From Deltaproteobacteria bacterium (lineage in GTDB: Bacteria > Desulfobacterota > Desulfarculia > Adiutricales > Adiutricaceae), in contig JAISCZ010000088.1 in the NCBI GenBank assembly GCA_031265205.1, positions 48,572-112,571 of the forward strand: a DNA stretch of 64,000 nucleotides, read 5' to 3'. The notes below the pieces were generated by a model. It saw only the letters and a program-made list of their open reading frames with translations, was not told the DNA's origin and made no database searches. The translations under genes and the position numbers were made by a program. Positions 44,823-54,410 of this stretch are shown here, piece after piece; position 1 is the stretch's first letter, and each line of letters opens with the position of its first letter.

Positions 44823-47441
44823 ATGAGATACGACAAATTCACGATCAAGAGCCAGGAGGCTCTCGCCGACGCCCAAACTTTGGCGGAAAGGAGGAGCCAC
44901 CAGGAGATTACCCCCCTGCACCTGGCCTCTTCCCTCATCCAGACCCCGGACGGGCTCACCCGGCCCATCTTAGGGAAGGCCGGGGTACCGGCCTCGCTGC
45001 TTCTAAACGCGCTGGAGGCGGAACTCAATAAGCTGCCCCAGATCTCCGGCCCGGGAGTCACCAGCTACACCGGCCCCGAGTTGAAGAAGACTTTGGATCT
45101 GTCTTTGGCGGAAGCCGAAAAGATGAAGGACGACTACGTCTCCACCGAGCATCTCCTTTTAGGGATTTTGGACAACCGCGACAACGTCGCCGCCCAAATT
45201 CTCCTCGACAAGGGGCTCACGAGGGATCTGATCTTTCAGACCCTCAAGGAAATCCGGGGCCAGCAGAGGGTCACGGACCAGAACCCCGAGGAAAAATACC
45301 AGGCCCTCCAAAAATTTACCCGGGATCTGACCGACGAGGCCAGAAGGCAGAAGCTCGACCCCGTCATCGGCCGGGACGACGAGATCCGCCGGGTGATGCA
45401 GGTCCTCTCGCGGCGCACCAAAAACAATCCCGTCCTCATCGGCGAGCCCGGGGTGGGCAAAACGGCCATCGTGGAAGGATTGGCCCGGCGCGTCGTCTCC
45501 GGGGACGTGCCCGAGACGCTGCGCAACAAAAGGATCCTCGCCTTGGACATCGGGGCCATGGTGGCCGGGGCCAAATACCGGGGCGAATTCGAGGAGAGGC
45601 TCAAGGCCGTCATTAAGGAAGTCGAGGCCGCGGCCGGGGACATCATCCTCTTCATCGACGAAATGCACCTGTTGGTAGGGGCGGGCAAGTCCGAAGGCAG
45701 CCTCGACGCCGGGAACATGCTGAAACCCCCTTTAGCCCGGGGCGAGCTTAAATGCGTGGGCGCGACCACCATCAACGAGTACCGCAAAAATATCGAGAAG
45801 GACGCGGCCTTGGAGCGCCGCTTCGCGCCCATCTTAGTGGAAGAGCCCACGGTGGAGGATTCCATCAGCATCTTAAGGGGCCTGAGGGAGCGCTACGAGA
45901 TCCACCACAAAGTCACGATCACCGATGGGGCCATCGTGGCCGCGGTGGTCCTTTCGAGCCGCTTCATCACCGACCGTTTCCTCCCCGACAAGGCCATCGA
46001 CCTTATCGACGAGGCGGCCAGCCGCCTGCGCCTGGATATCGACAGCCTGCCGGCGGACCTCGACGAGGCCCGCCGCAGGATCATGACTCTCTCCATCGAG
46101 CGGGAGGCTTTAAAGAAAGAATTTGACCCCGCCGCGCGGGACCGCCTCACCAAGCTGGAGGAGGAGATCCGCGAGCTGACGCGCAAAGAGGCCGAGCTGA
46201 CGGCCAAATGGGAGGCGGACAAGAACGTGGTGAGCCGCTCCGGGGAATTGCGCGAGAGCGTGGAGGCCGTCCGGGGCCAGATGGAGCGGGCTCAGCGCGA
46301 AGGCGACCTGGGCCTGGCCGCGGAGCTGCAGTACGGTCGCCTGCCCGCTTTGGAAAATGAGCTCGCCTCCTTAAATAAGGACGCGGGGGACAGGCTCATC
46401 AAAGAAGAGGTGAGCCGGGACGATATCGCCTTCGTGGTCTCCAAGTGGACCGGCATCCCCGCGGGAAGGCTCCTGGAGGGCGAGCGGGAAAAGCTTGTGA
46501 CTATGGAAGAGCGTCTGGCCCAAAGGGTCATCGGCCAGAAAGAGGCCATCGGGGTCGTCTCGCGGGCCGTCCGCCGCTCGCGCTCCGGGATAGCCGACCC
46601 CAAAAGGCCCATCGGCTCCTTTATTTTTCTGGGGCCCACGGGCGTGGGCAAAACGGAGCTGACGAGGGCCTTGGCCGAATTCCTCTTTGACGACGAAAAC
46701 GCCATGGTCCGCCTGGACATGAGCGAGTTTATGGAAAAACACGCCGTGGCGCGGCTCATCGGGGCCCCTCCGGGCTACGTGGGTTACGAGGAGGGCGGCT
46801 ACCTCACCGAGGCCGTCCGCCGCCGGCCCTACGCCGTCATCCTCTTTGACGAAATCGAAAAGGCCCACCCCGACGTCTTCAACGCCTTACTGCAGATCTT
46901 GGACGACGGGAGGCTCACCGACGGCCAGGGCCGCACCGTGGACTTTAAGAACGCGGTCATCTGCATGACCTCCAACATCGGATCGGAATTTATCTCCGGG
47001 GCGACGGCGGACTCTCTCCCCGCCGCCGAAAAAAAAGTCCGCGAGGCTTTAAAAGCCCATTTCCGGCCGGAATTTTTAAACCGCGTGGACGACATTGTCG
47101 TCTTCCACTCCCTGGGCGCCGCGGAACTGAGGAGAATCGTGGAAATCCAGATCAAGCTTTTGGCCCAGAGGCTCGCGGAGCGGAAACTGACTTTAGAGCT
47201 CACGGAGGCCGCCTTGGATTTTCTCGCGCGGGTCGGAAACGATCCCATCTACGGCGCGCGGCCCCTCAAAAGGGCCATCCAAACGGAGCTGATGGATCCC
47301 TTGGCCTTAAAGCTCTTAAACGGCGAGATCCTGGACGGCCAGGCGCTCCTCGTGGATCTCGCGCCCGGCGGCGAGCGCCTCGTCATCAACCCCGGGACGG
47401 GGCGCTCCCAGACCCTGGCCAAGCGCGCCGATGAAGATTGA
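44823..47441 (+). CDS. clpB: ATP-dependent protein disaggregase ClpB
   Basis: The start is set at ATG 44823 ([18 protein letters not shown]), where ClpB proteins begin, with AGGAG 13 bp upstream; this gives 872 residues. The protein contains the Clp N domain (1-145), AAA1 with GEPGVGKT (about 206), the middle coiled-coil domain (about 405-520), and AAA2 with GPTGVGKT (about 603), [12 protein letters not shown] and the sensor regions. With DnaK it resolves protein aggregates. The gene overlaps mnmE by 11 bp, so the two are probably co-transcribed. Confidence 0.97.
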   Translation: MRYDKFTIKSQEALADAQTLAERRSHQEITPLHLASSLIQTPDGLTRPILGKAGVPASLLLNALEAELNKLPQISGPGVTSYTGPELKKTLDLSLAEAEKMKDDYVSTEHLLLGILDNRDNVAAQILLDKGLTRDLIFQTLKEIRGQQRVTDQNPEEKYQALQKFTRDLTDEARRQKLDPVIGRDDEIRRVMQVLSRRTKNNPVLIGEPGVGKTAIVEGLARRVVSGDVPETLRNKRILALDIGAMVAGAKYRGEFEERLKAVIKEVEAAAGDIILFIDEMHLLVGAGKSEGSLDAGNMLKPPLARGELKCVGATTINEYRKNIEKDAALERRFAPILVEEPTVEDSISILRGLRERYEIHHKVTITDGAIVAAVVLSSRFITDRFLPDKAIDLIDEAASRLRLDIDSLPADLDEARRRIMTLSIEREALKKEFDPAARDRLTKLEEEIRELTRKEAELTAKWEADKNVVSRSGELRESVEAVRGQMERAQREGDLGLAAELQYGRLPALENELASLNKDAGDRLIKEEVSRDDIAFVVSKWTGIPAGRLLEGEREKLVTMEERLAQRVIGQKEAIGVVSRAVRRSRSGIADPKRPIGSFIFLGPTGVGKTELTRALAEFLFDDENAMVRLDMSEFMEKHAVARLIGAPPGYVGYEEGGYLTEAVRRRPYAVILFDEIEKAHPDVFNALLQILDDGRLTDGQGRTVDFKNAVICMTSNIGSEFISGATADSLPAAEKKVREALKAHFRPEFLNRVDDIVVFHSLGAAELRRIVEIQIKLLAQRLAERKLTLELTEAALDFLARVGNDPIYGARPLKRAIQTELMDPLALKLLNGEILDGQALLVDLAPGGERLVINPGTGRSQTLAKRADED

Positions 47442-48834
47442 AAACCTCGATCTGATCGCGGCCATTTCCACGGCCACGGGACCCGGGGCCGTTTCCATGG
47501 TTAGGCTTTCCGGGGAAGGGGTCCTTAGGGCCGCGGCCCGCTTTCTAAGCCTTCCGGAAGGCCAAAGCCTGAAGGCGCGCCCCCGGGCCCTGATCCTTGG
47601 GAAAGTGATCCAACCCACGACGGGAAGGCTCCTGGACCACGTCCTCGCCGCCTATTTTCCCTCCCCGCGCTCCTTTACCGGGGAAGACTCCCTGGAAATC
47701 CAGGGGCACGGGGGCGCCGCCCTCCCCTCCCTGGTTTTGGAGGCGGCGCTCTCCTCCGGGGCGCGTCTCGCGCGTCCCGGGGAGTTTACCCAGAGGGCTT
47801 TTTTAAACGGGCGCCTGAGCCTGGACCAAGCCGAGGCCGTCGCTGAAATCGTCGCCGCCGAAAGCGAGGCCGAGGCGGCCATCGCCGCCAAGATCCTGGA
47901 CGGGGCCTTAAGGGACCGCATCTGGCCCCTCTCCAAGGCCCTTTTAAAAAACCTGGCCTTTGTCACGGGCTTTCTGGATTTTGAGGAGGAATGGACGGAC
48001 GAAAACTCCCTTTCCCTCCAAGAAAGCCTGAGGGACGCGGCGCGGGATCTGGACAAGCTCCTGGAAATACGCAGGAATGGCCGGGTCTTTCGGGAGGGCC
48101 TCAAAGTGGTCCTGGCCGGGCCCCCCAACGTCGGCAAATCTAGCCTCTTTAACGCCCTCTTGGGCCAAAAGCGCGCCCTGGTAAGCTCCATCGCCGGGAC
48201 CACCCGCGACTATATCGTGGCCCCGCTCTCCTGGGATTCCCTCAAAGTGGAACTCGTGGACACCGCTGGCCTCCGCGACGAAGGCGCGGACGAACTCGAG
48301 GCCATGGGTCGCGATTTGGCCTTGGAGCGCGTGGTCGAGGCCGATCTGGTCCTTTGGGTCCAGGACGCGACGGCGCCCCCCGCGCCGTGGACCCCCGCCG
48401 CGCTTCCCGAAGGGATCGTAAGCCCTCCCATCCTCGAGGTCTGGAACAAGGCCGACCTCCTGGGCCAGAACCAGGAAACGGCGCGAGCGCCGGAAAGCCC
48501 GGAAAGCCCGGGCGAACGCGGCGAAAGGCGCCTTTTAGTCTCCGCCCTCGCGGGCGCCGGACTGGAAGAGCTTAAAGCCGCCATCCTCCAAAGGGTGGGG
48601 GCGCGCGGCAAGGCCATCCCGGAATTTGTCCCGAACCTGCGGCAGGAGATAGCCCTCCAGAAGACCCGCGACAAGCTCCAACTGACCCTTAAAGCCCTCG
48701 AGGACGGGGAATACCTGGAAATCGCGGGCCTCTATCTCCGGGAAGCGACGGACGCCTTAGGCGCCATCACCGGCCAGGTCACCACGGAGGACTTGCTGAC
48801 GGAGGTTTTCAGCCATTTCTGCCTCGGAAAGTAG
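47431..48834 (+). CDS. mnmE: tRNA modification GTPase MnmE (TrmE)
   Basis: The 467-residue product starts inside the end of clpB. It has the N-terminal folate-binding domain ([22 protein letters not shown]), a helical domain, an inserted G domain with GPPNVGKSS (G1, about 230), DTAGLRDE (G3) and NKAD (G4), and the C-terminal FCLGK with the conserved Cys. With MnmG it makes 5-carboxymethylaminomethyl-uridine at the wobble position of certain tRNAs. Coupling to clpB is unusual, since mnmE is more often next to jag/yidC/rnpA. Confidence 0.97.
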   Translation: MKIENLDLIAAISTATGPGAVSMVRLSGEGVLRAAARFLSLPEGQSLKARPRALILGKVIQPTTGRLLDHVLAAYFPSPRSFTGEDSLEIQGHGGAALPSLVLEAALSSGARLARPGEFTQRAFLNGRLSLDQAEAVAEIVAAESEAEAAIAAKILDGALRDRIWPLSKALLKNLAFVTGFLDFEEEWTDENSLSLQESLRDAARDLDKLLEIRRNGRVFREGLKVVLAGPPNVGKSSLFNALLGQKRALVSSIAGTTRDYIVAPLSWDSLKVELVDTAGLRDEGADELEAMGRDLALERVVEADLVLWVQDATAPPAPWTPAALPEGIVSPPILEVWNKADLLGQNQETARAPESPESPGERGERRLLVSALAGAGLEELKAAILQRVGARGKAIPEFVPNLRQEIALQKTRDKLQLTLKALEDGEYLEIAGLYLREATDALGAITGQVTTEDLLTEVFSHFCLGK

Positions 48835-48942
48835 AGGCGGCGTGAAAGGCGCCGGAGGGTCCCGCTCCCTTTTCCCCTCCCGCGCCCGCGGAGGGCGGGC
48901 CCTTCCCTCGCGGCCTCGCCGCGCCCGCCGCGCCGCCAACTC

Positions 48943-48972
48943 TTGACAATTATTGGGGCGATAGTGTATAAA
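48943..48972 (+). promoter_or_regulatory. Promoter of tRNA-Phe
   Basis: TTGACA (48943-48948), an 18-bp spacer and TATAAA (48967-48972), ending 10 bp before the tRNA. Confidence 0.8.
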
Positions 48973-48982
48973 CTCTCCCCGT

Positions 48983-49058
48983 GGCTAGGTAGCTCAGTCG
49001 GTAGAGCACTGGACTGAAAATCCGGGTGTCGGCGGTCCGAATCCGTCCCTAGCCACCA
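48983..49058 (+). tRNA. tRNA-Phe (anticodon GAA), CCA encoded
   Basis: A 76-base cloverleaf: acceptor GGCTAGG / CCTAGCC, D arm with AGCTCAGTCGGTAGAGC, anticodon stem CTGGA / TCCGG (four pairs plus a wobble) around loop CTGAAAA with GAA at positions 34-36, T arm GGCGG / CCGTC with loop TCCGAAT, discriminator A and an encoded CCA end. The T loop has TCCGAAT rather than TTCGAAT, a variation in the usually conserved T54. The gene stands alone with its own promoter and terminator. Confidence 0.95.
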
Positions 49059-49090
49059 CGCGCTTACTCATATTCTCTAATATTGTTAGT

Positions 49091-49134
49091 AAAAAAACCC
49101 TCCGGATTTTCCCATGTGTCCGGAGGGTTTTTTT
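49091..49134 (+). terminator. Terminator after tRNA-Phe
   Basis: A perfect 16-bp stem (AAAAAAACCCTCCGGA and its complement) with a 12-base loop and a T7 end, 33 bp after the tRNA. Confidence 0.93.
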
Positions 49135-51102
49135 CGCGCGCGATTTTGGGCGGCGGGAGCTTTAAAAAGGGTTTCGCGCGCCAAAAAGCTATTCCGGGAT
49201 AACCGCGCGTGGGCCAGCGCCGCTCCCGCGAGCCCCACGCCGCGAACTCCCCACTTGGCTTAAGCCCTCCCCCGCGCCACCGCCGGAAAAGCCCCGCGTC
49301 CCCTCGGACGCGAAACTTACCCCTCACGCCCAAGCGCCGCTCCTCTCTGAGGCTTTGGGGGGGAGCCGTTTTCCCCATCGCGGCGACCCTCGCGCGTCGC
49401 GGCGACCCTCGCGCGTCGCGGCGCCCCTCGCGCCCGCGCCGTCAGGGCAAATATAAATCCCCAGGCCGCCAACGGAGCGCGCGTAATTTCCGCCTCGCCT
49501 TCCTTCCCAGCGCTACGAAACGTTAAACTAAAAGAAACGTAAAACTTAAAATCTCAGTCCCGTAAGTAATTCTAAAATCAGCGTTAGGCCATCGCGCGCT
49601 TTCTTTTCGCGTGTCTTATAAACGGGGCTCGCGAGCTTAAGCGCCACTCGCGAGAACGCGAAAGCGCTAACGCGAGAGAACGAGAGAGTTAAACCCTGGC
49701 GCTTTTGGGAAGCGGATAACGTCCGCGGGAGTCGCGGATAACGTCCACGCCACCGCGACGGCAAAATTCTAAAATCAGAATTAACGCGAAAATATTGCCG
49801 CGCTACTCCCATCCCGTGAAAGAGGCTCTTCCCTTTTCACTGTATTGAATTCTCATAATTTCCGGTACTCATAGCTTCGCGTTCCTTATAATTTAGCGGT
49901 CCTCATAGTTTCGCTGTCTCGCTTTTCAACCCATATTTCCATGGGACTTTCCATGCGACCAAAGAAACAACGTTTGCTATCCAAATTATATTCAAAAATC
50001 AGAACCAAGTTTGCCTGTCAACAATCATTTAACTATTCGGATATATAATTACAAGAGAGAGACGCGCGTCAACTCGCGCAAAATACCAAAATGATTCCGC
50101 GCTAAAAATAGCGTTATTGTTTGACGGTTTTTCAAGAACTCTTATCGCGTTTTGTCAATATATTTCACCGCTATCGAAATAATCGCGAAGAGCGATACAT
50201 GGTCTTGTTTCTCGCGTTTTACCCAATCGAGGCGTGAACTATTAAGCGCCATTAATTGACGCGCGTTAAACTAATCTCAATTTAACGTTGTTCTTCTTTT
50301 GTAAATAAATAACGCATGGAAAACAATCTTTTGAGAAGTAGTCTAGCTTTTTAGGCGCCTTAAGATTTTCGGAAAATAAAGCTATTAAAACGGATATCAT
50401 ATTCTGAAATAAGAATTTAACGTTAATAGTTTAAGTCTGAAAACGCGTAATTAAACGCTCCGCGCGTTTAAAAAAAATTCAAATCGCGCGTTAAACATAT
50501 TGACATCGTTATTTCAATTTTATATTATGCGCCTACCAACCACTTCATGAGAAGCGTTTTCCCTAATCTCCCATGCCATTTAGCCCGTCGCTGATAATTA
50601 TTTTCTGACTTCAGAAACTAATTCGCGCTTTTGCGATTCTCCATTCTGGAGCGAGGCTTAATCTCACGTGACTAATAAAGCCTCGCGATCTTCTCTTTTC
50701 CCATTACGCCAAACGACGCGAAGACTCGCGCGTCTCTCCAGTCTTACGCTATTACCGTCTTTTTTGGCGATGTATCCTGCCGTTTATGTCTCTCTAATCG
50801 CGCGCTTATTACGCGCGCGAACCTAATGGCTTTAACCGCGCGTTATTTTGTCAAAATAATAAATTCAAATTTCTTTCCTCCAATTCTTCTCTCCAAACGC
50901 TTCGCTCCGTATTCTTCCCCCGTTTTTGTCTTTTCAGTTTTATTTCTTGACAATCACTTCTCGCTTCCGCGAGAAGGCGTCGCCCCTCTTTTTCTTTAAG
51001 GGCAATAAAGAGAAGAGAGCTGTTATTTCGTTATTTTTCTCGCCCTGAAGATTTAGAGACTCTTCAGAGGCTTTCATTATTTTCCGCAAAGGAAGTTTTT
51101 TT
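49135..51102. other. Long non-coding stretch, AT-rich from about 49530
   Basis: No gene or RNA is recognised in nearly 2 kb. The first 400 bp are GC-rich with a GTCGCGGCGACCCTCGC-type repeat near 49378-49425. From about 49530 to 51100 the sequence is clearly richer in A+T than any other non-coding stretch before 60600, with stops in all frames. No riboswitch consensus was found by eye. It may be decayed foreign DNA or a long control region for the uptake locus that follows. Confidence 0.6.
50947..50976 (+). promoter_or_regulatory. TTGACA element with adjoining inverted repeat
   Basis: TTGACA (50947-50952) is followed at 50957-50976 by the perfect inverted repeat CTTCTCGC-TTCC-GCGAGAAG. No good -10 is seen at the right distance. 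This could be an operator or leader hairpin of the operon that starts at 51103. A second small hairpin (CTGAAGA / TCTTCAG) lies at 51045-51067. Confidence 0.35.
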
Positions 51103-51969
51103 ATGCTTTTCTCTCAAGCCACGAAACAAGGAGCTATCGAAACAGACAAGAGAGGGGCGATTTTAATCGTTCCCACGCTCGCGCCTCTCGCCCATCGCGG
51201 AACTCTCGCGACCCTTTTCTTAGGATTAGCCGCTGGGCTAATCCTCGGGCTTTGTGCTTTTAGCGCCACGGCCCAGGCCCATTCCCTCTGGCTGGAGACC
51301 CCCGTCGCGGCGCCTCCCGCCGACGAGCCCCTAAAAATTAACATTGGCTTTAACGAGGGCTTTGAGGTGGTGGACATCTTAGAGCAGAGCGTTGGGCTCA
51401 TCAAAGCGCCGCTCATCGTAGGGCCTCAGGGCGAAATCCAGACTAAGCTCTTGGGCGCTCTCAACTACGCCTACGAGACCGTAACCCCTCTTCCGGCTGG
51501 CGGATACCTTGGCTTTACCGAGTATGAGCCCTTCGTCATGGGCCACGGGGAAACGGCGCCCAAGAACCGTTATTTCATGACCGGAAAAACCATTATCAAC
51601 GTCGGCGATGGCGGGGACGATTCCTTGCTCACCAAACCCCAGGGCAAAGCGAGCTTGGAGATAGTTCCTTTGGCCAACCCCAAAGGGCTCAAAGCCGGCG
51701 GCTCCCTTCCTTTCCAGGTGCTTTTCGAGGGCAAACCCCTCGTGAGGGCTACGGTTCTTGGCGATTTTCGTGGCTTTAACCCGGCGGGAAGTTGGGGCAT
51801 GGCCAAGGCCTTTTACTGCCAAACCGACAAAGAGGGCAAAATTGATTTTCTGCCCGTCAAGGGCGGTCTCTGGGTCCTCAAGGTCCGCCACGCCGTTCCC
51901 AACGAGGATAAAACAGAGGCGGCCGAAACCGTGCATCTCGGCAACGTGACTTTCTTCGTGGGCGAATAG
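51103..51969 (+). CDS. Periplasmic DUF4198 protein of the uptake locus
   Basis: A 288-residue protein starting at ATG 51103 behind AAAGGAAG. The N-region before the hydrophobic core is long (about 35 residues). Cleavage after AQA would leave mature HSLWLETP, the His-x-x-Trp-Leu start typical of DUF4198 proteins, in which the first His may help bind a metal. The rest is beta-rich with two Ig-like halves. DUF4198 genes often stand beside TonB-dependent receptors and include NikM-like proteins of nickel uptake. Here it precedes a receptor, so a role in metal capture is inferred. Confidence 0.82.
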   Translation: MLFSQATKQGAIETDKRGAILIVPTLAPLAHRGTLATLFLGLAAGLILGLCAFSATAQAHSLWLETPVAAPPADEPLKINIGFNEGFEVVDILEQSVGLIKAPLIVGPQGEIQTKLLGALNYAYETVTPLPAGGYLGFTEYEPFVMGHGETAPKNRYFMTGKTIINVGDGGDDSLLTKPQGKASLEIVPLANPKGLKAGGSLPFQVLFEGKPLVRATVLGDFRGFNPAGSWGMAKAFYCQTDKEGKIDFLPVKGGLWVLKVRHAVPNEDKTEAAETVHLGNVTFFVGE

Positions 51970-52006
51970 AGGCGTTTCTTAGGATTTCATCTCTCCCATT
52001 TCCCCC

Positions 52007-52041
52007 CGCCCCATAGCCCGCCATGGGCTCTGGGGCGGGTA
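52007..52041 (+). promoter_or_regulatory. Intercistronic hairpin upstream of the receptor
   Basis: Outer stem CCCGCCCC / GGGGCGGG and inner stem AGCCC / GGGCT with a small internal loop. With no T run it is more likely an mRNA processing or stability element than a terminator. Confidence 0.5.
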
Positions 52042-52107
52042 ACCCATCGCGATATCTAAAAGGCCGCCAGGTGTCTTTGGAGCGTATATCTTTCTTGAGG
52101 TTAGAAA

Positions 52108-54261
52108 GTGTTTTCCCCCATTTCCGCTCTTCCGAAAACTCCCAGAGCTCTCTTTGTCTACCTGGTCGCCTTTCTCTTTCTTGGCGTCTTTTCCCTTCTT
52201 TCCCTTTGCCCCGCGCCCCTTTCCGCGCAGGAAGGCGAGGAAACCGTAAGGGCCAGGGCCATCATGGTGACGGTCAATAGGATCCTCCAAGAGCTTATGG
52301 ACGTTCCAAGTAGCGTTAGCGTAGTCACGGCCGAGGATCTTGAGGAAGAACCATATACCAACATCGGCGACCTTTTAGCGACCCTTCCTGGAGTCGTAAT
52401 GAATCAGGCGTTAGCCAACGGAAGCCGACCCGGAGCCCCTCGAATCTCAATTAGGGGCGAAGGTTATGAAAGGACATTATTCGTTATCAATGGAATCAAG
52501 GTTGTTGACAAAGATTACGCTGACAACAATCCCTTAATAGATTTAAGTCAGGTTGAGCGTATTGAAGTCATTAAAGGGCCAGCGTCGGTTCTCTATGGAA
52601 GCGAGGCCATTGGTGGCGTCGTAAACATCATTACTAAAAAAGGCGGAACTAAACCATTTGGGTTCAGTCAAAATGTCGTCTACGACTCCTCCACGACCAG
52701 CGCTGATATCCAAAGCGCTATTTTCGGACGGTGGCAAGGGTTCAATTATCGTATTTCAGGAAACGGCGTAAACGTTCATAACCGTAAAACTCCAAAGACA
52801 CTAAACGAGGGCAGCGAAACTGTTACCAGCAGCTATAAAAATCGCTATTTCGCGGCGCTTTTAGGTTATGATTGGGGCAACCATAGTTTGACCGTTCAAT
52901 TCGATCGTTATCTCAACCACTCAAATTACGCGCAGGGAGTGAGCGCTGATAACATGAACACCCATATGTGGCTAGGGCCAAATAACCGCACAACTTATAC
53001 CGCGAATTTAATTCTCCGCGAACTGACTCCACGACTGGACAAGGTGACTTTAATCATGTCATATCAGGAGGCGGAGAGGGATGTTATTTCTGATTTTAAC
53101 TATCCCGCGTTTGCGTTTATGGGCATGTGGTCTAACGGCCATAACTATAGCCTTCAAAAGCAATACACCCTTTCAGCCCAGAGCGAATGGAATTTAGGAG
53201 CGCATTACCTTACCGCCGGTCTTGATTTTGAGATGGATGACATTTCCGCCGGCGTTTTTACCTATCCTTATAACAATCCCACTCCTGTTCTTTCGCACGC
53301 AAGGGTCAAACAACAGTCTCTCGCTTTATTCGCTCAGGACGAATGGAGCCTCACTGATACCTTTAAAGCGACTTACGGCATACGCTTCAATGATGTCCGG
53401 GGACGCTACAAACACCGCGATGGTATCGCTTTCGTAAATAATCCAAAAGAAAAGCAACATGACTCGCACGTTGTTGGAAGCTTAGGAGTTGTTTACCGAG
53501 GAATTTCAGATTTGGCTCTAAGAGCTCAGATAAGCCAGGGATATCGGTATCCCACCACCCGCCAACTATACACCGGTTCCGCTGGGCATGGAGCCACCGC
53601 GTCTGTCACATACCCCAACCCAGATCTTAAACCTGAAACTTCGATCAATTATGAAGTTGGCGCCCGTTATCTTACGGATAGCTGGGACGTGGATTTCGCG
53701 GTCTTCTTAAGCCAATCCAAAAACTTCATCCAATCTATCGCCACTAGTCCGACCACAAACTTATTCATCAATGGCGATAAGGCTAGAACTGTTGGAAGCG
53801 AACTCGCTTTAAGTTACGCTTTCAGATGGAACAGAACAGCTCTCACTCCTTACGGTAACGTAACATACCTCCATCGCACGCTTACTTTAGGCACTGGGCC
53901 AAACCGTGGCAGAAAAACCAGTGGAGTCAACGTGCCTCCATTTCAAGGAAGACTTGGTTTAAAATTGGAAACTCCCTTGAGTGGAAATCATATGATTTTT
54001 AATGACCTTTACGTGGATATGGCGTCAAAAGCTAATGATAGCCTTCAGAGCGCGACTGTCATCAGGCAGACTCCCCTCAAAAAGGAAGCCTGGCAAACCC
54101 TCAATTACACCATTGGAATTAGAGGCGGCGAAGACCATAAGTACCACGTCTCAGTTAGTTTACGAAATATCCTTAACCAGACCTATCGAACCGCTTTAGA
54201 AGGGTCTAATGTCGTTGAGCCAGCCTTCCATGTAGTAGTGGGCGCTGGGTTCGAATTCTAG
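52108..54261 (+). CDS. TonB-dependent outer-membrane receptor of the reductive-uptake locus
   Basis: The start is GTG 52108 behind TTGAGG; the product has 717 residues. Signal peptide 1-41 (ending PAPLSAQ), plug domain with VPSSVSVVTAEDLEEEPYTNIGDLLATLPGVV, RISIRGEGYERTLFVINGIKV and IEVIKGPASVLYGSEAIGGVVNIIT, then a 22-strand-type barrel ending in the aromatic VGAGFEF. The sequence resembles BtuB/CirA-type receptors. The ligand is unknown. The coding DNA is somewhat richer in A+T than its neighbours, which suggests separate ancestry. Hairpins lie on both sides of the gene. Confidence 0.93.
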   Translation: MFSPISALPKTPRALFVYLVAFLFLGVFSLLSLCPAPLSAQEGEETVRARAIMVTVNRILQELMDVPSSVSVVTAEDLEEEPYTNIGDLLATLPGVVMNQALANGSRPGAPRISIRGEGYERTLFVINGIKVVDKDYADNNPLIDLSQVERIEVIKGPASVLYGSEAIGGVVNIITKKGGTKPFGFSQNVVYDSSTTSADIQSAIFGRWQGFNYRISGNGVNVHNRKTPKTLNEGSETVTSSYKNRYFAALLGYDWGNHSLTVQFDRYLNHSNYAQGVSADNMNTHMWLGPNNRTTYTANLILRELTPRLDKVTLIMSYQEAERDVISDFNYPAFAFMGMWSNGHNYSLQKQYTLSAQSEWNLGAHYLTAGLDFEMDDISAGVFTYPYNNPTPVLSHARVKQQSLALFAQDEWSLTDTFKATYGIRFNDVRGRYKHRDGIAFVNNPKEKQHDSHVVGSLGVVYRGISDLALRAQISQGYRYPTTRQLYTGSAGHGATASVTYPNPDLKPETSINYEVGARYLTDSWDVDFAVFLSQSKNFIQSIATSPTTNLFINGDKARTVGSELALSYAFRWNRTALTPYGNVTYLHRTLTLGTGPNRGRKTSGVNVPPFQGRLGLKLETPLSGNHMIFNDLYVDMASKANDSLQSATVIRQTPLKKEAWQTLNYTIGIRGGEDHKYHVSVSLRNILNQTYRTALEGSNVVEPAFHVVVGAGFEF

Positions 54262-54310
54262 TCTTAAGGCTCTCTTTAAACAGCGCCTTTTCCTAAACCA
54301 TCTTCCTTTT

Positions 54311-54360
54311 AAGGTCCTTGGAATCCCTTCCCCATACGGGAAGGGGCTCCAAGGCCTTTT
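54311..54360 (+). terminator. Terminator or attenuator after the receptor
   Basis: Hairpin with CCTTGGA (54316-54322) pairing TCCAAGG (54348-54354) and an inner CCCTTCCC / GGGAAGGG, followed by CCTTTT. It would reduce, but perhaps not abolish, transcription into the next gene. Confidence 0.65.
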
Positions 54361-54410
54361 AAGCGTTTTCCAAAGTCAATTTTTTTGACTGGCCTTTAAA
54401 GTGGGAAAAC

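Noticed and set aside
49530..51102. Cobalamin or other metal riboswitch before the uptake locus
   Set aside because: No B12-box-like sequence or other known conserved core was seen. A covariance search would be needed to be certain.
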